Below are positions 34,474-42,128 of a DNA stretch of 48,182 bases, in pieces. The first letter of the stretch is position 1, and every line of letters starts with the position of its first letter. The notes under the pieces were generated by a model, which had not been told where the DNA came from, searched no databases, and was given only the letters and a program-made list of their open reading frames with translations. The translations under genes were made by a program, and so were the position numbers. Origin of the DNA: Planctomycetota bacterium (GTDB lineage Bacteria; Planctomycetota; Phycisphaerae; WQYP01); NCBI GenBank assembly GCA_021808105.1, contig JAKBCC010000008.1:1-48182 (forward strand). Direction: 5' to 3'.

Positions 34474-34938
34474 TCATTTAGTAAATATTGCAATTGCAGC
34501 CAATCCAACCAGACCTACGGCTACAATTATTTGAAGCTGTTGTTTTTCACGCACCAATTGCTGCACAAAGGTTTCCACGCGCGTTTGTATTTGGCGGGCA
34601 TCTTGTCCTCGTAAGTCGAGGGCCTGGTATTCGTGAAGCCATCCGGGCAGTTGTGTGGGCTCGATGTTCCAGACGACGGGTATGACTCTCTTACCAGCGA
34701 GAGCCGCGGCCGCCGATTCCTGTTTCACCCAATCCGACTGCATGGCGGTCTGGCTCGCGAGAACCAAAACCATGCGTGCGGCTTTGAGTTCTTCGCGAAT
34801 TTTTTGCGACCACTGACTGCCAGGCGCTAAGCTAATGGCATCGCGAAAGACACTGAGTCCCGCTTCGGTCAAACGGTTGTGAAATGCATTTGCAATGGTG
34901 CCGTCTTCATGTGCATAGCTGATGAAAATATCTGCCAT
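34474..34938 (-). CDS. TIR-domain protein with C-terminal membrane helix
   Basis: Residues 1-110 are a TIR domain: DIFISYAHEDG, GLSVFRDAISLAPGSQW, MVLVLASQTAMQSDWVKQES with the likely catalytic Glu74, and KRVIPVVW. Residues 136-152 form a membrane helix (IIVAVGLVGLAAIAIF) after a short coiled stretch. Many bacterial TIR domains cut NAD+ when they cluster. A membrane anchor could place or gate that activity. It lies 13 bases after the CapP-like peptidase gene on the same strand, so it is co-transcribed with the CBASS regulators. Its link to CBASS is an inference from position. Confidence 0.85.
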   Translation of the reverse strand: MADIFISYAHEDGTIANAFHNRLTEAGLSVFRDAISLAPGSQWSQKIREELKAARMVLVLASQTAMQSDWVKQESAAAALAGKRVIPVVWNIEPTQLPGWLHEYQALDLRGQDARQIQTRVETFVQQLVREKQQLQIIVAVGLVGLAAIAIFTK

Positions 34939-34951
34939 TTAGTTCGCTCCT

Positions 34952-35965
34952 TTACACCTTTCCCCACAGCGATGGGGCAACAGCGCCCGATCTGCGATGC
35001 CGCGGCTTTTTAACTGACTTCGGCCAAAGAATTGCAGCGACGGCGTTTTCACCATTGGAACCTGCCTCTCCATCCGCAGTCCACAACGGGATTGCCCAAA
35101 CCCGGTAACCACCCGCAGCCTGACCTAAATCCAGAAAACATTCATCTTCGGCAGGTAATCCTGTTGACGCGGTACGATAGATGGGGCCGTCGTTTTCAAT
35201 AGATTTATCTTTCGGAAGAAAATAGCTATCCGTTTTGAACGCCTCGCTTACGATGGTGTACTCGATTCTCAGGCGAAGTGCATCACATACTTCCTGCTCT
35301 GGCGTTACGCCAAAGAAGTTGCGCTGTTCCTTTCGCCCGATCCTCGACTCCTGAGTTGGTTTAAGCTTCCATACAAAGAAGGCCGCCGCGACGGATGCGG
35401 GCGATGTTTCCGCGTATCTGCGTATCGTTGCTTCCCGGGAGGCTTGGTATGTCGTCGCAAGGCGTACCAATCCGTTGGCATCGGCGACCACTGCGGCGTC
35501 TTTCGAAAACCAAGGATCCGGGAAAAGGAGTTCTGCAGCGCCAATGTCACACAACATTTCAATGTATTCGTTCGGATTTGCGCGATCTCGATATCGTGCG
35601 TCGGTGCGACACCAAACCTTGGTAATGTAGTCTGGAAAAAACGTGTGGCTTATTTCGTGCGCCACGCTGAAACGCTGTCGGGTTTTCGGACGATCGACGT
35701 TGACGCGTATGGTCACACCGCCATTACTGCTGGGCACAAGCTCCGCATCTGGACTATGAAGCGGCATTTCATCGCTGCGAACAATGCCACGGAGGCTGGC
35801 CAGAACATCCATATTAAGCGGCATTGTTGGCTCGCCGAACGATGCGACGTATGTCTGGATAAGCTCGCGTGCCTTTTGGCGGATAGCGGCAAGCGGGTCA
35901 ATAGCCCCCGTCGAGCGAACCAATTCTTTGACAAGGTCCTCAGTTGAACGGCCTGACTGAATCAA
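34952..35965 (-). CDS. capP: CapP-like ImmA/IrrE metallopeptidase
   Basis: The 337-residue protein has the M78 zinc site: HEISH at residues 103-107 and a downstream Glu in YIEMLCDIGAAELLFP (about Glu136). By family knowledge, CapP, activated by single-stranded DNA, cuts its partner repressor CapH and so switches on CBASS under DNA damage. The gene overlaps the upstream HTH gene by four bases and is divergent from the CBASS operon, exactly the CapH-CapP layout. The C-terminal 120 residues (KTDSYFLPKDKS...GYRVWAIPLWT) may be the sensor part. Confidence 0.85.
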   Translation of the reverse strand: MIQSGRSTEDLVKELVRSTGAIDPLAAIRQKARELIQTYVASFGEPTMPLNMDVLASLRGIVRSDEMPLHSPDAELVPSSNGGVTIRVNVDRPKTRQRFSVAHEISHTFFPDYITKVWCRTDARYRDRANPNEYIEMLCDIGAAELLFPDPWFSKDAAVVADANGLVRLATTYQASREATIRRYAETSPASVAAAFFVWKLKPTQESRIGRKEQRNFFGVTPEQEVCDALRLRIEYTIVSEAFKTDSYFLPKDKSIENDGPIYRTASTGLPAEDECFLDLGQAAGGYRVWAIPLWTADGEAGSNGENAVAAILWPKSVKKPRHRRSGAVAPSLWGKV

Positions 35966-36375
35966 GATTTAGGCCTCCCAACCGAGTTCTTCAGCAGCAA
36001 GTAGAGTTGTTGCCAATCATCCGCTGTTCGAGGTTGGCCGCCACGAAATTTCATAACCGCAAGATCGCGAAGATCGTTGGTGGAAAGCGGCGCATTTTGC
36101 GCCTTCATTCGCTCCTGGAATTCTTTCAGCGATGATGGAAGCTCGACTTGTCTGTCCTGTACCGTCACCGTCTCAAGGGAAAGAAGGTTCGCGAGGGTCG
36201 TTGACAACGCCGTGGCAATGCGCATAAGAACATCGGCGGACGGCTTCTTTTCGCTCGCAGTATCTTGCTCTAACTCCCAAAGATATGTCTTGGAAATTTT
36301 TGCACGGGAGGCCAATTCGTCCAACGACATCTCCTTTGTTTCTCGGATGTTGCGTATTTTTTCGGCAAGAGCCAT
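35962..36375 (-). CDS. capH: CapH-like XRE repressor
   Basis: I start at 36375 (MALAEKIRNIRETK), with AGGAAA eight bases upstream, rather than at the longer frame's start. The N-terminal 70 residues are an XRE helix-turn-helix (MSLDELASRAKISKTYLWELEQ). The C-terminal part (QVELPSSLKEFQERM...MKFRGGQP) resembles the dimer/peptidase-target part of repressors paired with ImmA-type peptidases. It should bind the repeats in the 36420-36506 control region and repress both itself and the CBASS genes. Its stop overlaps the peptidase gene by four bases. Confidence 0.83.
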   Translation of the reverse strand: MALAEKIRNIRETKEMSLDELASRAKISKTYLWELEQDTASEKKPSADVLMRIATALSTTLANLLSLETVTVQDRQVELPSSLKEFQERMKAQNAPLSTNDLRDLAVMKFRGGQPRTADDWQQLYLLLKNSVGRPKS

Positions 36376-36419
36376 TGGTAAATTTCCTGAAATCTGAACC
36401 ACGAATATCAATAGCAGCC

Positions 36420-36447
36420 ATTCTAGCGAATTTATACGTTATAGCAA
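36420..36447 (-). promoter_or_regulatory. capH promoter with operator half-sites
   Basis: Leftward TTGCTA (36447-36442), 16 bases, TAGAAT (36425-36420). Within it, CTAGCG (36423-36428) and CGTTATAG (36437-36444) form an imperfect inverted repeat that would be covered by a repressor dimer. Confidence 0.6.
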
Positions 36448-36456
36448 TCGATCTCG

Positions 36457-36506
36457 TTCGCTACAGTTGCATAATCCGTAGTGAACGATTATATTCGTTA
36501 TAGTTG
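36457..36506 (+). promoter_or_regulatory. CBASS operon promoter with operator repeats
   Basis: TTGCAT (36467-36472), 17 bases, TATATT (36490-36495). AACGA (36484-36488) and TCGTT (36495-36499) make an inverted repeat over the -10 box. TTCGCTACAGTTG (36457-36469) and TTCGTTATAGTTG (36494-36506) are direct repeats, related to the capH-side sites. Confidence 0.65.
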
Positions 36507-36554
36507 AACGACCGGGCCGGTGCAATTAAAGCCGGAACGGAATTGGAGTAATGA

Positions 36555-37544
36555 ATGCAAAAGTCAATGCTAGATGATGGTCACGGGAACGGCAACGATA
36601 GGCAAATAACCCGGCTCCCGGCATTGGGGAACGGAGCCGGTTCAGGTGGCGTGGACGCTGTCGGCGTACTCGACAGTCGAATGCTCCCGGATCGGGAATT
36701 CATAGCCCAGTGGGATGCCGTGATCGTCGAGACTTCGCAGAAGGACCGCCTCTTGTCTCAGGCGATTCTGAACTTCACGCTTCGGGAGAAGGTGAACCGG
36801 GCGAAGCTGCCCCTGCACGGATTGATCGTCCTGCACGGACCGCCGGGAACCGGAAAGACCTCTCTTGCTCGCGGCTTGGCAGCGCGAACTGCCGAAACAA
36901 TCGGCAAGATAGGCCAGTTCCGTTACATCGAAGTCGAGCCGCATGCACTCACAAGCGCAGCCTTAGGCAGGAGCCAACGCGCAGTCCGCGACTTACTCGG
37001 TCAGACGGTCGCCGAGCAGGCAGAGCGCGGCCCGCTGATCGTGCTCCTCGACGAAGTGGAGACATTGGCGGCTGATCGTTCCCGCATGAGCATGGATGCC
37101 AATCCGATTGATGTACATCGGGCCACGGATGCCGTCTTGGCGCAATTGGACCAACTGGCCGCGAAATATCCGCACCTGCTGTTCGTTGCTACAAGCAATT
37201 TTACCCGTGCTGTAGACGGAGCGTTCCTTTCGCGCGCCGACCTCATCGAGAATATCGGAATGCCAGGCCCTGAAGCTTGCCGTGCCATTCTTCAATCTGC
37301 GGTTGAGGAATTGGCCAGGTCTTTCCCAGCAACGGGGCACATTTCACAGGATGCCGACTTTGGCCGTGCCGCCGAACACTGCGTCGGGTTAGACGGTCGG
37401 CGTATCCGCAAGTTGGTGATCTCGGCCTGTGCGCTCAATAAGCAGACAGCAATTGACCCAAACAAATTGACGGCCGCCGATGTCCTTCAAGCTGCAAAAC
37501 AAGCCGAGGAGGAATCCAAGTCCGTTCGGGAGGAACATCCATGA
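36555..37544 (+). CDS. cap6: CBASS TRIP13-like AAA+ ATPase (Cap6)
   Basis: The 329-residue protein has Walker A GPPGTGKTS (95-103), Walker B LIVLLDEVE (161-169), sensor 1 ATSN (212-215) and a sensor 2-like GRRIRKL (about 280-286). The region MPGPEACRAIL after the second subdomain matches TRIP13 proteins. In type III CBASS the TRIP13 ATPase pulls HORMA proteins open, shutting off cyclic nucleotide synthesis. The ATG at 36555 with GGAG six bases before is preferred; an ATG at 36551 is out of frame. It is first in the operon and overlaps the next gene by four bases (ATGA). Confidence 0.9.
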   Translation: MQKSMLDDGHGNGNDRQITRLPALGNGAGSGGVDAVGVLDSRMLPDREFIAQWDAVIVETSQKDRLLSQAILNFTLREKVNRAKLPLHGLIVLHGPPGTGKTSLARGLAARTAETIGKIGQFRYIEVEPHALTSAALGRSQRAVRDLLGQTVAEQAERGPLIVLLDEVETLAADRSRMSMDANPIDVHRATDAVLAQLDQLAAKYPHLLFVATSNFTRAVDGAFLSRADLIENIGMPGPEACRAILQSAVEELARSFPATGHISQDADFGRAAEHCVGLDGRRIRKLVISACALNKQTAIDPNKLTAADVLQAAKQAEEESKSVREEHP

Positions 37545-38014
37545 CTGTAGTGGCACGCCGAATCCGGGCAACTCCCGAGCGCAATGCCTTGGACGCCTGG
37601 CAAGTGATCGTTGATTTAATTGCACCAATAGATGGTGCGGCCCGCCGCGAACTGCTTGGCATCGAGGGGATTGCATCGTCGGTAATCTCGACGGAATCGC
37701 CCAAAGATGCACCGATAGTTGTTCGCGGCAAAGGTCCGCGTGTGCGGATGTACTGTCTCTACAACGATGAGGCAATTTCCGGGGGCGACGCTAGTGAAAC
37801 CGCCTTGGCAGACTGCCCAACCGATGGCGAATGGGCGATGAGTCTCCCGGCTGACGCGGACGATGTCGCGTGGCTGAAGGTGGCATTGGCCAAAAAGACT
37901 GTTCGGGTCACGGTGCGTGATAAAGGCGAAGCCTTGGACGACAGCGAAGAGAAGTCCGACAAGGCTGATGCCATGGAAGCAGCCATCAATATGGAGGCAT
38001 TCCTACGACCATGA
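37541..38014 (+). CDS. CBASS HORMA3/Cap8-like partner with closure-motif-like tail
   Basis: The 157-residue protein has no motif I can assign firmly. Position between the TRIP13 and HORMA genes, and the general pattern (RRIRATPERNALDAWQVI, GIASSVISTESPKDAPIVV, GPRVRMYCLYND), suggest the second, divergent HORMA-like protein of two-HORMA CBASS loci. After an acidic linker (DDSEEKSDKAD) it ends NMEAFLRP, similar to the EVMEFNP-type peptide bound by bacterial HORMA proteins. It could therefore be the built-in ligand for the HORMA protein encoded next. Overlaps of four bases on both sides imply tight co-translation. Confidence 0.6.
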   Translation: MTVVARRIRATPERNALDAWQVIVDLIAPIDGAARRELLGIEGIASSVISTESPKDAPIVVRGKGPRVRMYCLYNDEAISGGDASETALADCPTDGEWAMSLPADADDVAWLKVALAKKTVRVTVRDKGEALDDSEEKSDKADAMEAAINMEAFLRP

Positions 38015-38514
38015 GTACATTCACTGTTGTCAACACGTATACGCATTCTGTGACATTCGTCGCAGACAAAATGCTTTTGTCGCTTAAGGAGATTATCCGG
38101 TGCAGCGGCCTAAGCCCCGAAAGATTAGCGGATGATTGGAAGATTCTACAACGAGGAATCAGTGCGTGGCTGAATTCTCGTGACCTCGAGACGGTCACGC
38201 TCGAAGTCTACTACCCGAAAACCAACGCATTGGTCGGTCGGTGGGACTTCGATATTTGCTATGGGTCATCGGGTGATGGGAGCATGTGGGTCAATACGGA
38301 TGATATCAAGTACCACATACGCAAAGCTGGGCAATGGCCTAGCAATTGCGACTATCGCATCCTTGTGGGTGCAAAACCCGGAAGACCGGACGTTGCAGGT
38401 TGGAGCGGAACCACATACCGCTCGACGGAGGGGTTCATTAGACAAAGTCTCGGAACGACCATCGATGGAAATGGACTGAAATCCGGGACAGCCTACTGGA
38501 GGACATGTAAGTGA
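38011..38514 (+). CDS. cap7: CBASS HORMA-domain protein (Cap7)
   Basis: The 167-residue protein closely follows, from memory, the HORMA protein of the Pseudomonas type III system: NTYTHSVTFVADKMLLSLKE, LVGRWDFDICYG, GDGSMWVNTDDIKYHIRKAG, KPGRPDVAGWSGTTYRSTEG and RQSLG near the end, where the family's safety-belt region lies. HORMA proteins bind a closure peptide, close, then bind and switch on the CD-NTase. It acts in the cytoplasm as an infection sensor. It overlaps the neighbours by four bases each. Confidence 0.88.
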   Translation: MSTFTVVNTYTHSVTFVADKMLLSLKEIIRCSGLSPERLADDWKILQRGISAWLNSRDLETVTLEVYYPKTNALVGRWDFDICYGSSGDGSMWVNTDDIKYHIRKAGQWPSNCDYRILVGAKPGRPDVAGWSGTTYRSTEGFIRQSLGTTIDGNGLKSGTAYWRTCK

Positions 38515-39407
38515 TCACTGTGGATGAAGCATTCAGGAAATTTCGGAGTCGGCTCGAGATCACAGACCGCGAGCAAGAGGACGCGGCGTGTCGGCACAAT
38601 GAAATCCGTGACTACCTGAAAACGAAGTTCGACATTTCAGATGACTTTCTTACCGGTTCATACAAGCGTTGGACGAAGACGAAGCCACTGAAGGATGTGG
38701 ATATCTTCTGCGTCCTTGGCGACAAAGAACGCTATCGGCGTGACAAACTGCCCGCCGATCTTCTGAAGGCATTTGAAGACGCCTTGGCCGAGAAGTACGG
38801 CCGCGACAAAGTCTCCCGGCAGCGGCGTTCGGTCACGGTCGAATTTGGGATCAAGCCAGACGCCGACGAGGAGACCGGCGGTAAGGTCATGAGTTTCGAC
38901 ATTGTGCCAGCGTTTGCTAAAAATAAGCATTACGAAATCCCTGACACTGCTACTTCGTCAGGATGGACCGAGACAAATCCCAAGGCGCATTACGAACTCG
39001 CGGTGAAAGCACAAGAGGCATATAACGGCGAGTGGAAGGGAATCGTACGGATGACTAAGAAATGGAACGCCTACCAGGGCAAACCCGTCAAGCCCTCGTT
39101 CCTGATCGAGGTCATGGCATTAGAAGTTTTGCATCCGCCCTTCGGCGGTGACTACCGCTTCGAGATCAAGGCATTCCTTGCGAGTCTGGCCGACCGAATT
39201 CACGAAACATGGGCAGAACCGGCAAAGATTGGCCCGCCGGTGAGCGACGGCATGGATAAGACGGCCCGCGACGCTGCGAAAGTGTCGCTGCTGGCTGGTT
39301 CGGAAGCCGCGGCAAGAGCGATCCAGCTTGAACTGCAAGGAAAGAACGGCGATGCGTTAAAAGTTTGGCGGACCGATGTGTTCGGCCCGTTATTTCCACT
39401 TTCGTGA
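38511..39407 (+). CDS. CBASS CD-NTase (cyclic oligonucleotide synthase)
   Basis: The 298-residue protein starts with GTG, overlapping the HORMA stop (GTGA) after a GGAGGACAT ribosome site. The nucleotidyltransferase site is complete: GSYKR (49-53), DVD (Asp62 and Asp64) and the third Asp in MSFDIVP (Asp130). The C-terminal helical domain (VKPSFLIEVMALEVLHPPF) fits the OAS-like fold. With HORMA, TRIP13 and NucC as partners it most likely belongs to clade C or D and makes cyclic tri-AMP; the clade is not proven. Normally inactive until bound by closed HORMA. Confidence 0.9.
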   Translation: MITVDEAFRKFRSRLEITDREQEDAACRHNEIRDYLKTKFDISDDFLTGSYKRWTKTKPLKDVDIFCVLGDKERYRRDKLPADLLKAFEDALAEKYGRDKVSRQRRSVTVEFGIKPDADEETGGKVMSFDIVPAFAKNKHYEIPDTATSSGWTETNPKAHYELAVKAQEAYNGEWKGIVRMTKKWNAYQGKPVKPSFLIEVMALEVLHPPFGGDYRFEIKAFLASLADRIHETWAEPAKIGPPVSDGMDKTARDAAKVSLLAGSEAAARAIQLELQGKNGDALKVWRTDVFGPLFPLS

Positions 39408-39462
39408 TCGGGCGAAGGTTTGTCCACAAGGCAAAGCAATTAGGTGACAAGGAGGCTCTCCA

Positions 39463-40215
39463 ATGAGCAATTCACATTTATCTAGGATGCGCGGCAAGGA
39501 ATTCCTCCAGCGAGCCTTCGCCAGCGAGCAGTCGTGCCTCCTCGCGAAGCTCCGTTCCTCCGACCGTATCATCCACGACGGCGACCGTGGCGAGGTCAAC
39601 GAGCAGTATTTCATTGATGTGTTGCGGCTCTATCTGCCGAACCGCTACACGGTGCATAAGGCGTCAATTCTTGACAGTGAAGGTCAAATCTCGGAGTCGA
39701 TTGACGTTGTTGTGCATGACCGGCAATACAGTCCTAGCTTGCTGGACAGCGAGTCGCACCGTTACGTCCCGGCGGAAGCGGTCTACGCTATTTTTGAGTG
39801 CAAGCCCAAGATCGACAAAGGTTACTTGGAGTACGCGGGCAAGAAGGCCGAGTCGGTCCGTCGCCTAAAGCGAACGTCGGTCCCAATTCCGCATGCAGGC
39901 GCTAAGCCGTATCCGCCGAAACCCCTGTTCCCCATTATTGCTGGAATTCTTGCCATTGAAGTAGATTGGAAAGAGGGATTCGCCGAGAGCTTCCAAAAAT
40001 GCCATGCCGAACTGACGGAATTGCAAAAGCTGGATTGCGGGTTGGCCGTCGATGGCCATTTGTTCGACACGTTTTCCGGCGACGGCATGTTTACCTGCTG
40101 CAAAACCGAGAACGCGCTCGTGTATTTTCTGTTTCGACTGCTTAACCAACTGCAATCACTTGGGACCGTGCCTGCAATTGATTGGAATGCATACGCAGCA
40201 CAGTTGTCGAAATAG
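39463..40215 (+). CDS. nucC: CBASS effector NucC-like DNA endonuclease
   Basis: The 250-residue protein agrees, from memory, with E. coli NucC: DSEGQISESIDVVVHDRQYSP, VPAEAVYAIFECK, SVRRLKRTSVPIPHAG and LGTVPAIDWNAYAAQL. The PD-(D/E)xK site is Asp81, Glu112 and Lys114. NucC trimers bind cyclic tri-AMP, pair into hexamers and cut double-stranded DNA throughout the cell, killing the infected host before phage release. It has its own AAGGAGG ribosome site 55 bases after the CD-NTase gene. It converges on trbB. Confidence 0.9.
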   Translation: MSNSHLSRMRGKEFLQRAFASEQSCLLAKLRSSDRIIHDGDRGEVNEQYFIDVLRLYLPNRYTVHKASILDSEGQISESIDVVVHDRQYSPSLLDSESHRYVPAEAVYAIFECKPKIDKGYLEYAGKKAESVRRLKRTSVPIPHAGAKPYPPKPLFPIIAGILAIEVDWKEGFAESFQKCHAELTELQKLDCGLAVDGHLFDTFSGDGMFTCCKTENALVYFLFRLLNQLQSLGTVPAIDWNAYAAQLSK

Positions 40216-40360
40216 CAAGTCCTCGCAAATGGTGCCGAATTTAGCCCAAGCTTCATAGCCTGTGTTCTCGGTTAGGATTCGGTCTGTCACTTATTCATTG
40301 CCATCCATGGCCAATCATTTTTGAAATGTCATCAATCAACGACTTACCAAGCGTCTTGAT

Positions 40361-41302
40361 TCAGGACAGCACGTATTGGCCATTACTGCAATCGGTCACT
40401 TCGACGATTTGCCAGACCAATCTCCCCGGAGTCGCCGCAATGCGTTTGATAAAAATGACCATGTTGATCGCCGAAGCGATGGATCGCTGCGGAACCGTCT
40501 GCGAAACCTCTCCAATTAAATCTTCCAGCCGATACAAGGCATCTTCGGCGCTGTTGGCATGAATGGTAGCCACGCCGCCGGGATGGCCGGTATTCCAAGC
40601 TTTGAGCAATGCCAAAGCTTCACCACCCCGCACTTCACCGACCACAATTCGATCGGGACGTAGGCGCAGCGTCATACGCAGCAGATCATTCATGGTCACC
40701 TTGGGTTCCGTATTTTTGGTTAGCAGTTCCACCCGATCCGGGGCCGAGCATTGCAGTTCACGAGTATCTTCAATGAGCACCACACGCTGCATCTGGAACT
40801 CCGGTTCATGTAATATGGCATTGACCAGTGTGGTCTTACCGGAACCGGTGCCGCCAGCGACCAGAATATTCTGTCTCTGGGCAATGGCGTGGCGTATGCT
40901 GTTTGCACCATCCGCCGACAGCACGCCGGACGCCACATAATCGTTGAGTGTAAAAATGCGCGTTGGCCGTTTGCGAATTGTAAAAGTGGGCCGGTCGACC
41001 AGCGGCGGCAACAATCCTTGGAACCGTTCGCCCGTTGCCGGTAATACGCCGGCGATGGATGGCGATTCAGGATTGGCATTTTCCCCGGCATGGGCCGCCA
41101 GCAAACGAATCACCGTTTCCGCGGAACTCGAATCAATGGATCCCATGCGCTGGCGACCCTGGCCGATGATATCCACCCATAAACCGCCATCGGGATTGGC
41201 CATGATCTCCACCACATCGGGCCGCGCCAGGGCACCAGCGATGATTGATCCCAAGGCGTGATTCAGACTCTCGTTGTGGCGCTGCTGAACAATATTGATC
41301 AT
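40361..41302 (-). CDS. trbB: TrbB/VirB11 traffic ATPase
   Basis: The 313-residue protein has Walker A VAGGTGSGKTTLVNAI, the Asp box region VVLIEDTRELQC, and the His-box/Walker B area LRLRPDRIVVGEVRGGEALALLKAWNTGHPGGVATIHANSA, all typical of VirB11. It is a hexameric ATPase at the inner membrane base of the secretion channel. It is the last gene of the relaxase-traG-CopG-trbB unit. In RP4 trbC follows directly, but here a 6.5-kb cargo island lies between. An AAAAGGAG site precedes the start. Confidence 0.93.
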   Translation of the reverse strand: MINIVQQRHNESLNHALGSIIAGALARPDVVEIMANPDGGLWVDIIGQGRQRMGSIDSSSAETVIRLLAAHAGENANPESPSIAGVLPATGERFQGLLPPLVDRPTFTIRKRPTRIFTLNDYVASGVLSADGANSIRHAIAQRQNILVAGGTGSGKTTLVNAILHEPEFQMQRVVLIEDTRELQCSAPDRVELLTKNTEPKVTMNDLLRMTLRLRPDRIVVGEVRGGEALALLKAWNTGHPGGVATIHANSAEDALYRLEDLIGEVSQTVPQRSIASAINMVIFIKRIAATPGRLVWQIVEVTDCSNGQYVLS

Positions 41303-41390
41303 ATTTAATCTCCTTTTGGGTTAAAGTACTTGAATAACATTTCCGGTTGGCTTCCAAGCGTAGCAAATTCAATATTCCATCAGACTTCCG

Positions 41391-42128
41391 CTATGAATCC
41401 TCTGCCATGTTGTTGCGGGGCACTCCGTCTGGGGCTGCCGGTGGTTCCGGCTGATCCGGTTTCACAGCGTCCTGAAACAATCCGGGTGCGTCATACCCGA
41501 CACTGATGCGGCGACCTGCGGGGTGATGGGAAACAATCGGTTCCTTGCCACGACTATCCGCATTTGCCATTGGCGATGCCGTTTCACTTGGGGCCACCTT
41601 GCCATTGGTTGATGAATCCAACATCTGCGACGGTGTTGATTCAACACTGGAATCTACCGGTTTGGGTGCGGGCGAGCCGTTGGAGTCGCCCTGGGTAGCC
41701 ATCCGGATCGCCAATAACTCCGGCACATCACCCAGAATTGATTTATTCTGCCGCAGATTACGGGCCAGAGTGTCCAGATACCGGTGGAACCGCGCCTTAC
41801 CGCTCAAAAGCGATGCCGATTGCTCATGGTCCGGCACCTCCGGCGTATGGTTGAAGTAAGCTCGGATGCTCAGGCCCACCATTTCCTTGAGTATCAGCAA
41901 GTCCAGATTCTGGCGTTTTTCCAGTTTCTGGAGTTTGAAAAATACTCGTTCGACGGCTTTGAGTATTTCCTCCTCGCGATCCGAGCGATAAGTCGCCAGC
42001 AGGGTTTGTGTCGCCGCGTCAGCGACTACCCACGTAAAGGCTTTTCCAAGCTCGGCGGCTTGTGCCTTGGCGGCATCGTAGGCCGGTCGGCTCAGGCTGA
42101 TTGAAAATTTGATCTTTTCATCGTTCAT
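41391..42128 (-). CDS. CopG-like protein of the transfer operon
   Basis: The N-terminus (KIKFSISLSRPAYDAAKAQAAELGKAFTWVVADAATQTLLATY) has a strand-helix-helix pattern like ribbon-helix-helix proteins. The middle is helical, and the last 100 residues are low-complexity Pro/Ser-rich. Tn4371-type elements usually carry a CopG-like gene between traG and trbB, the position seen here. It may bind oriT or regulate the operon. Its start overlaps the traG stop by four bases. Confidence 0.65.
   Translation of the reverse strand: MNDEKIKFSISLSRPAYDAAKAQAAELGKAFTWVVADAATQTLLATYRSDREEEILKAVERVFFKLQKLEKRQNLDLLILKEMVGLSIRAYFNHTPEVPDHEQSASLLSGKARFHRYLDTLARNLRQNKSILGDVPELLAIRMATQGDSNGSPAPKPVDSSVESTPSQMLDSSTNGKVAPSETASPMANADSRGKEPIVSHHPAGRRISVGYDAPGLFQDAVKPDQPEPPAAPDGVPRNNMAEDS

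Noticed and set aside
39463-40215. First read as a generic DUF6602 nuclease-like protein
   Set aside because: The DRQYSP and RTSxPIPHAG blocks and the neighbouring CBASS genes fit NucC better.
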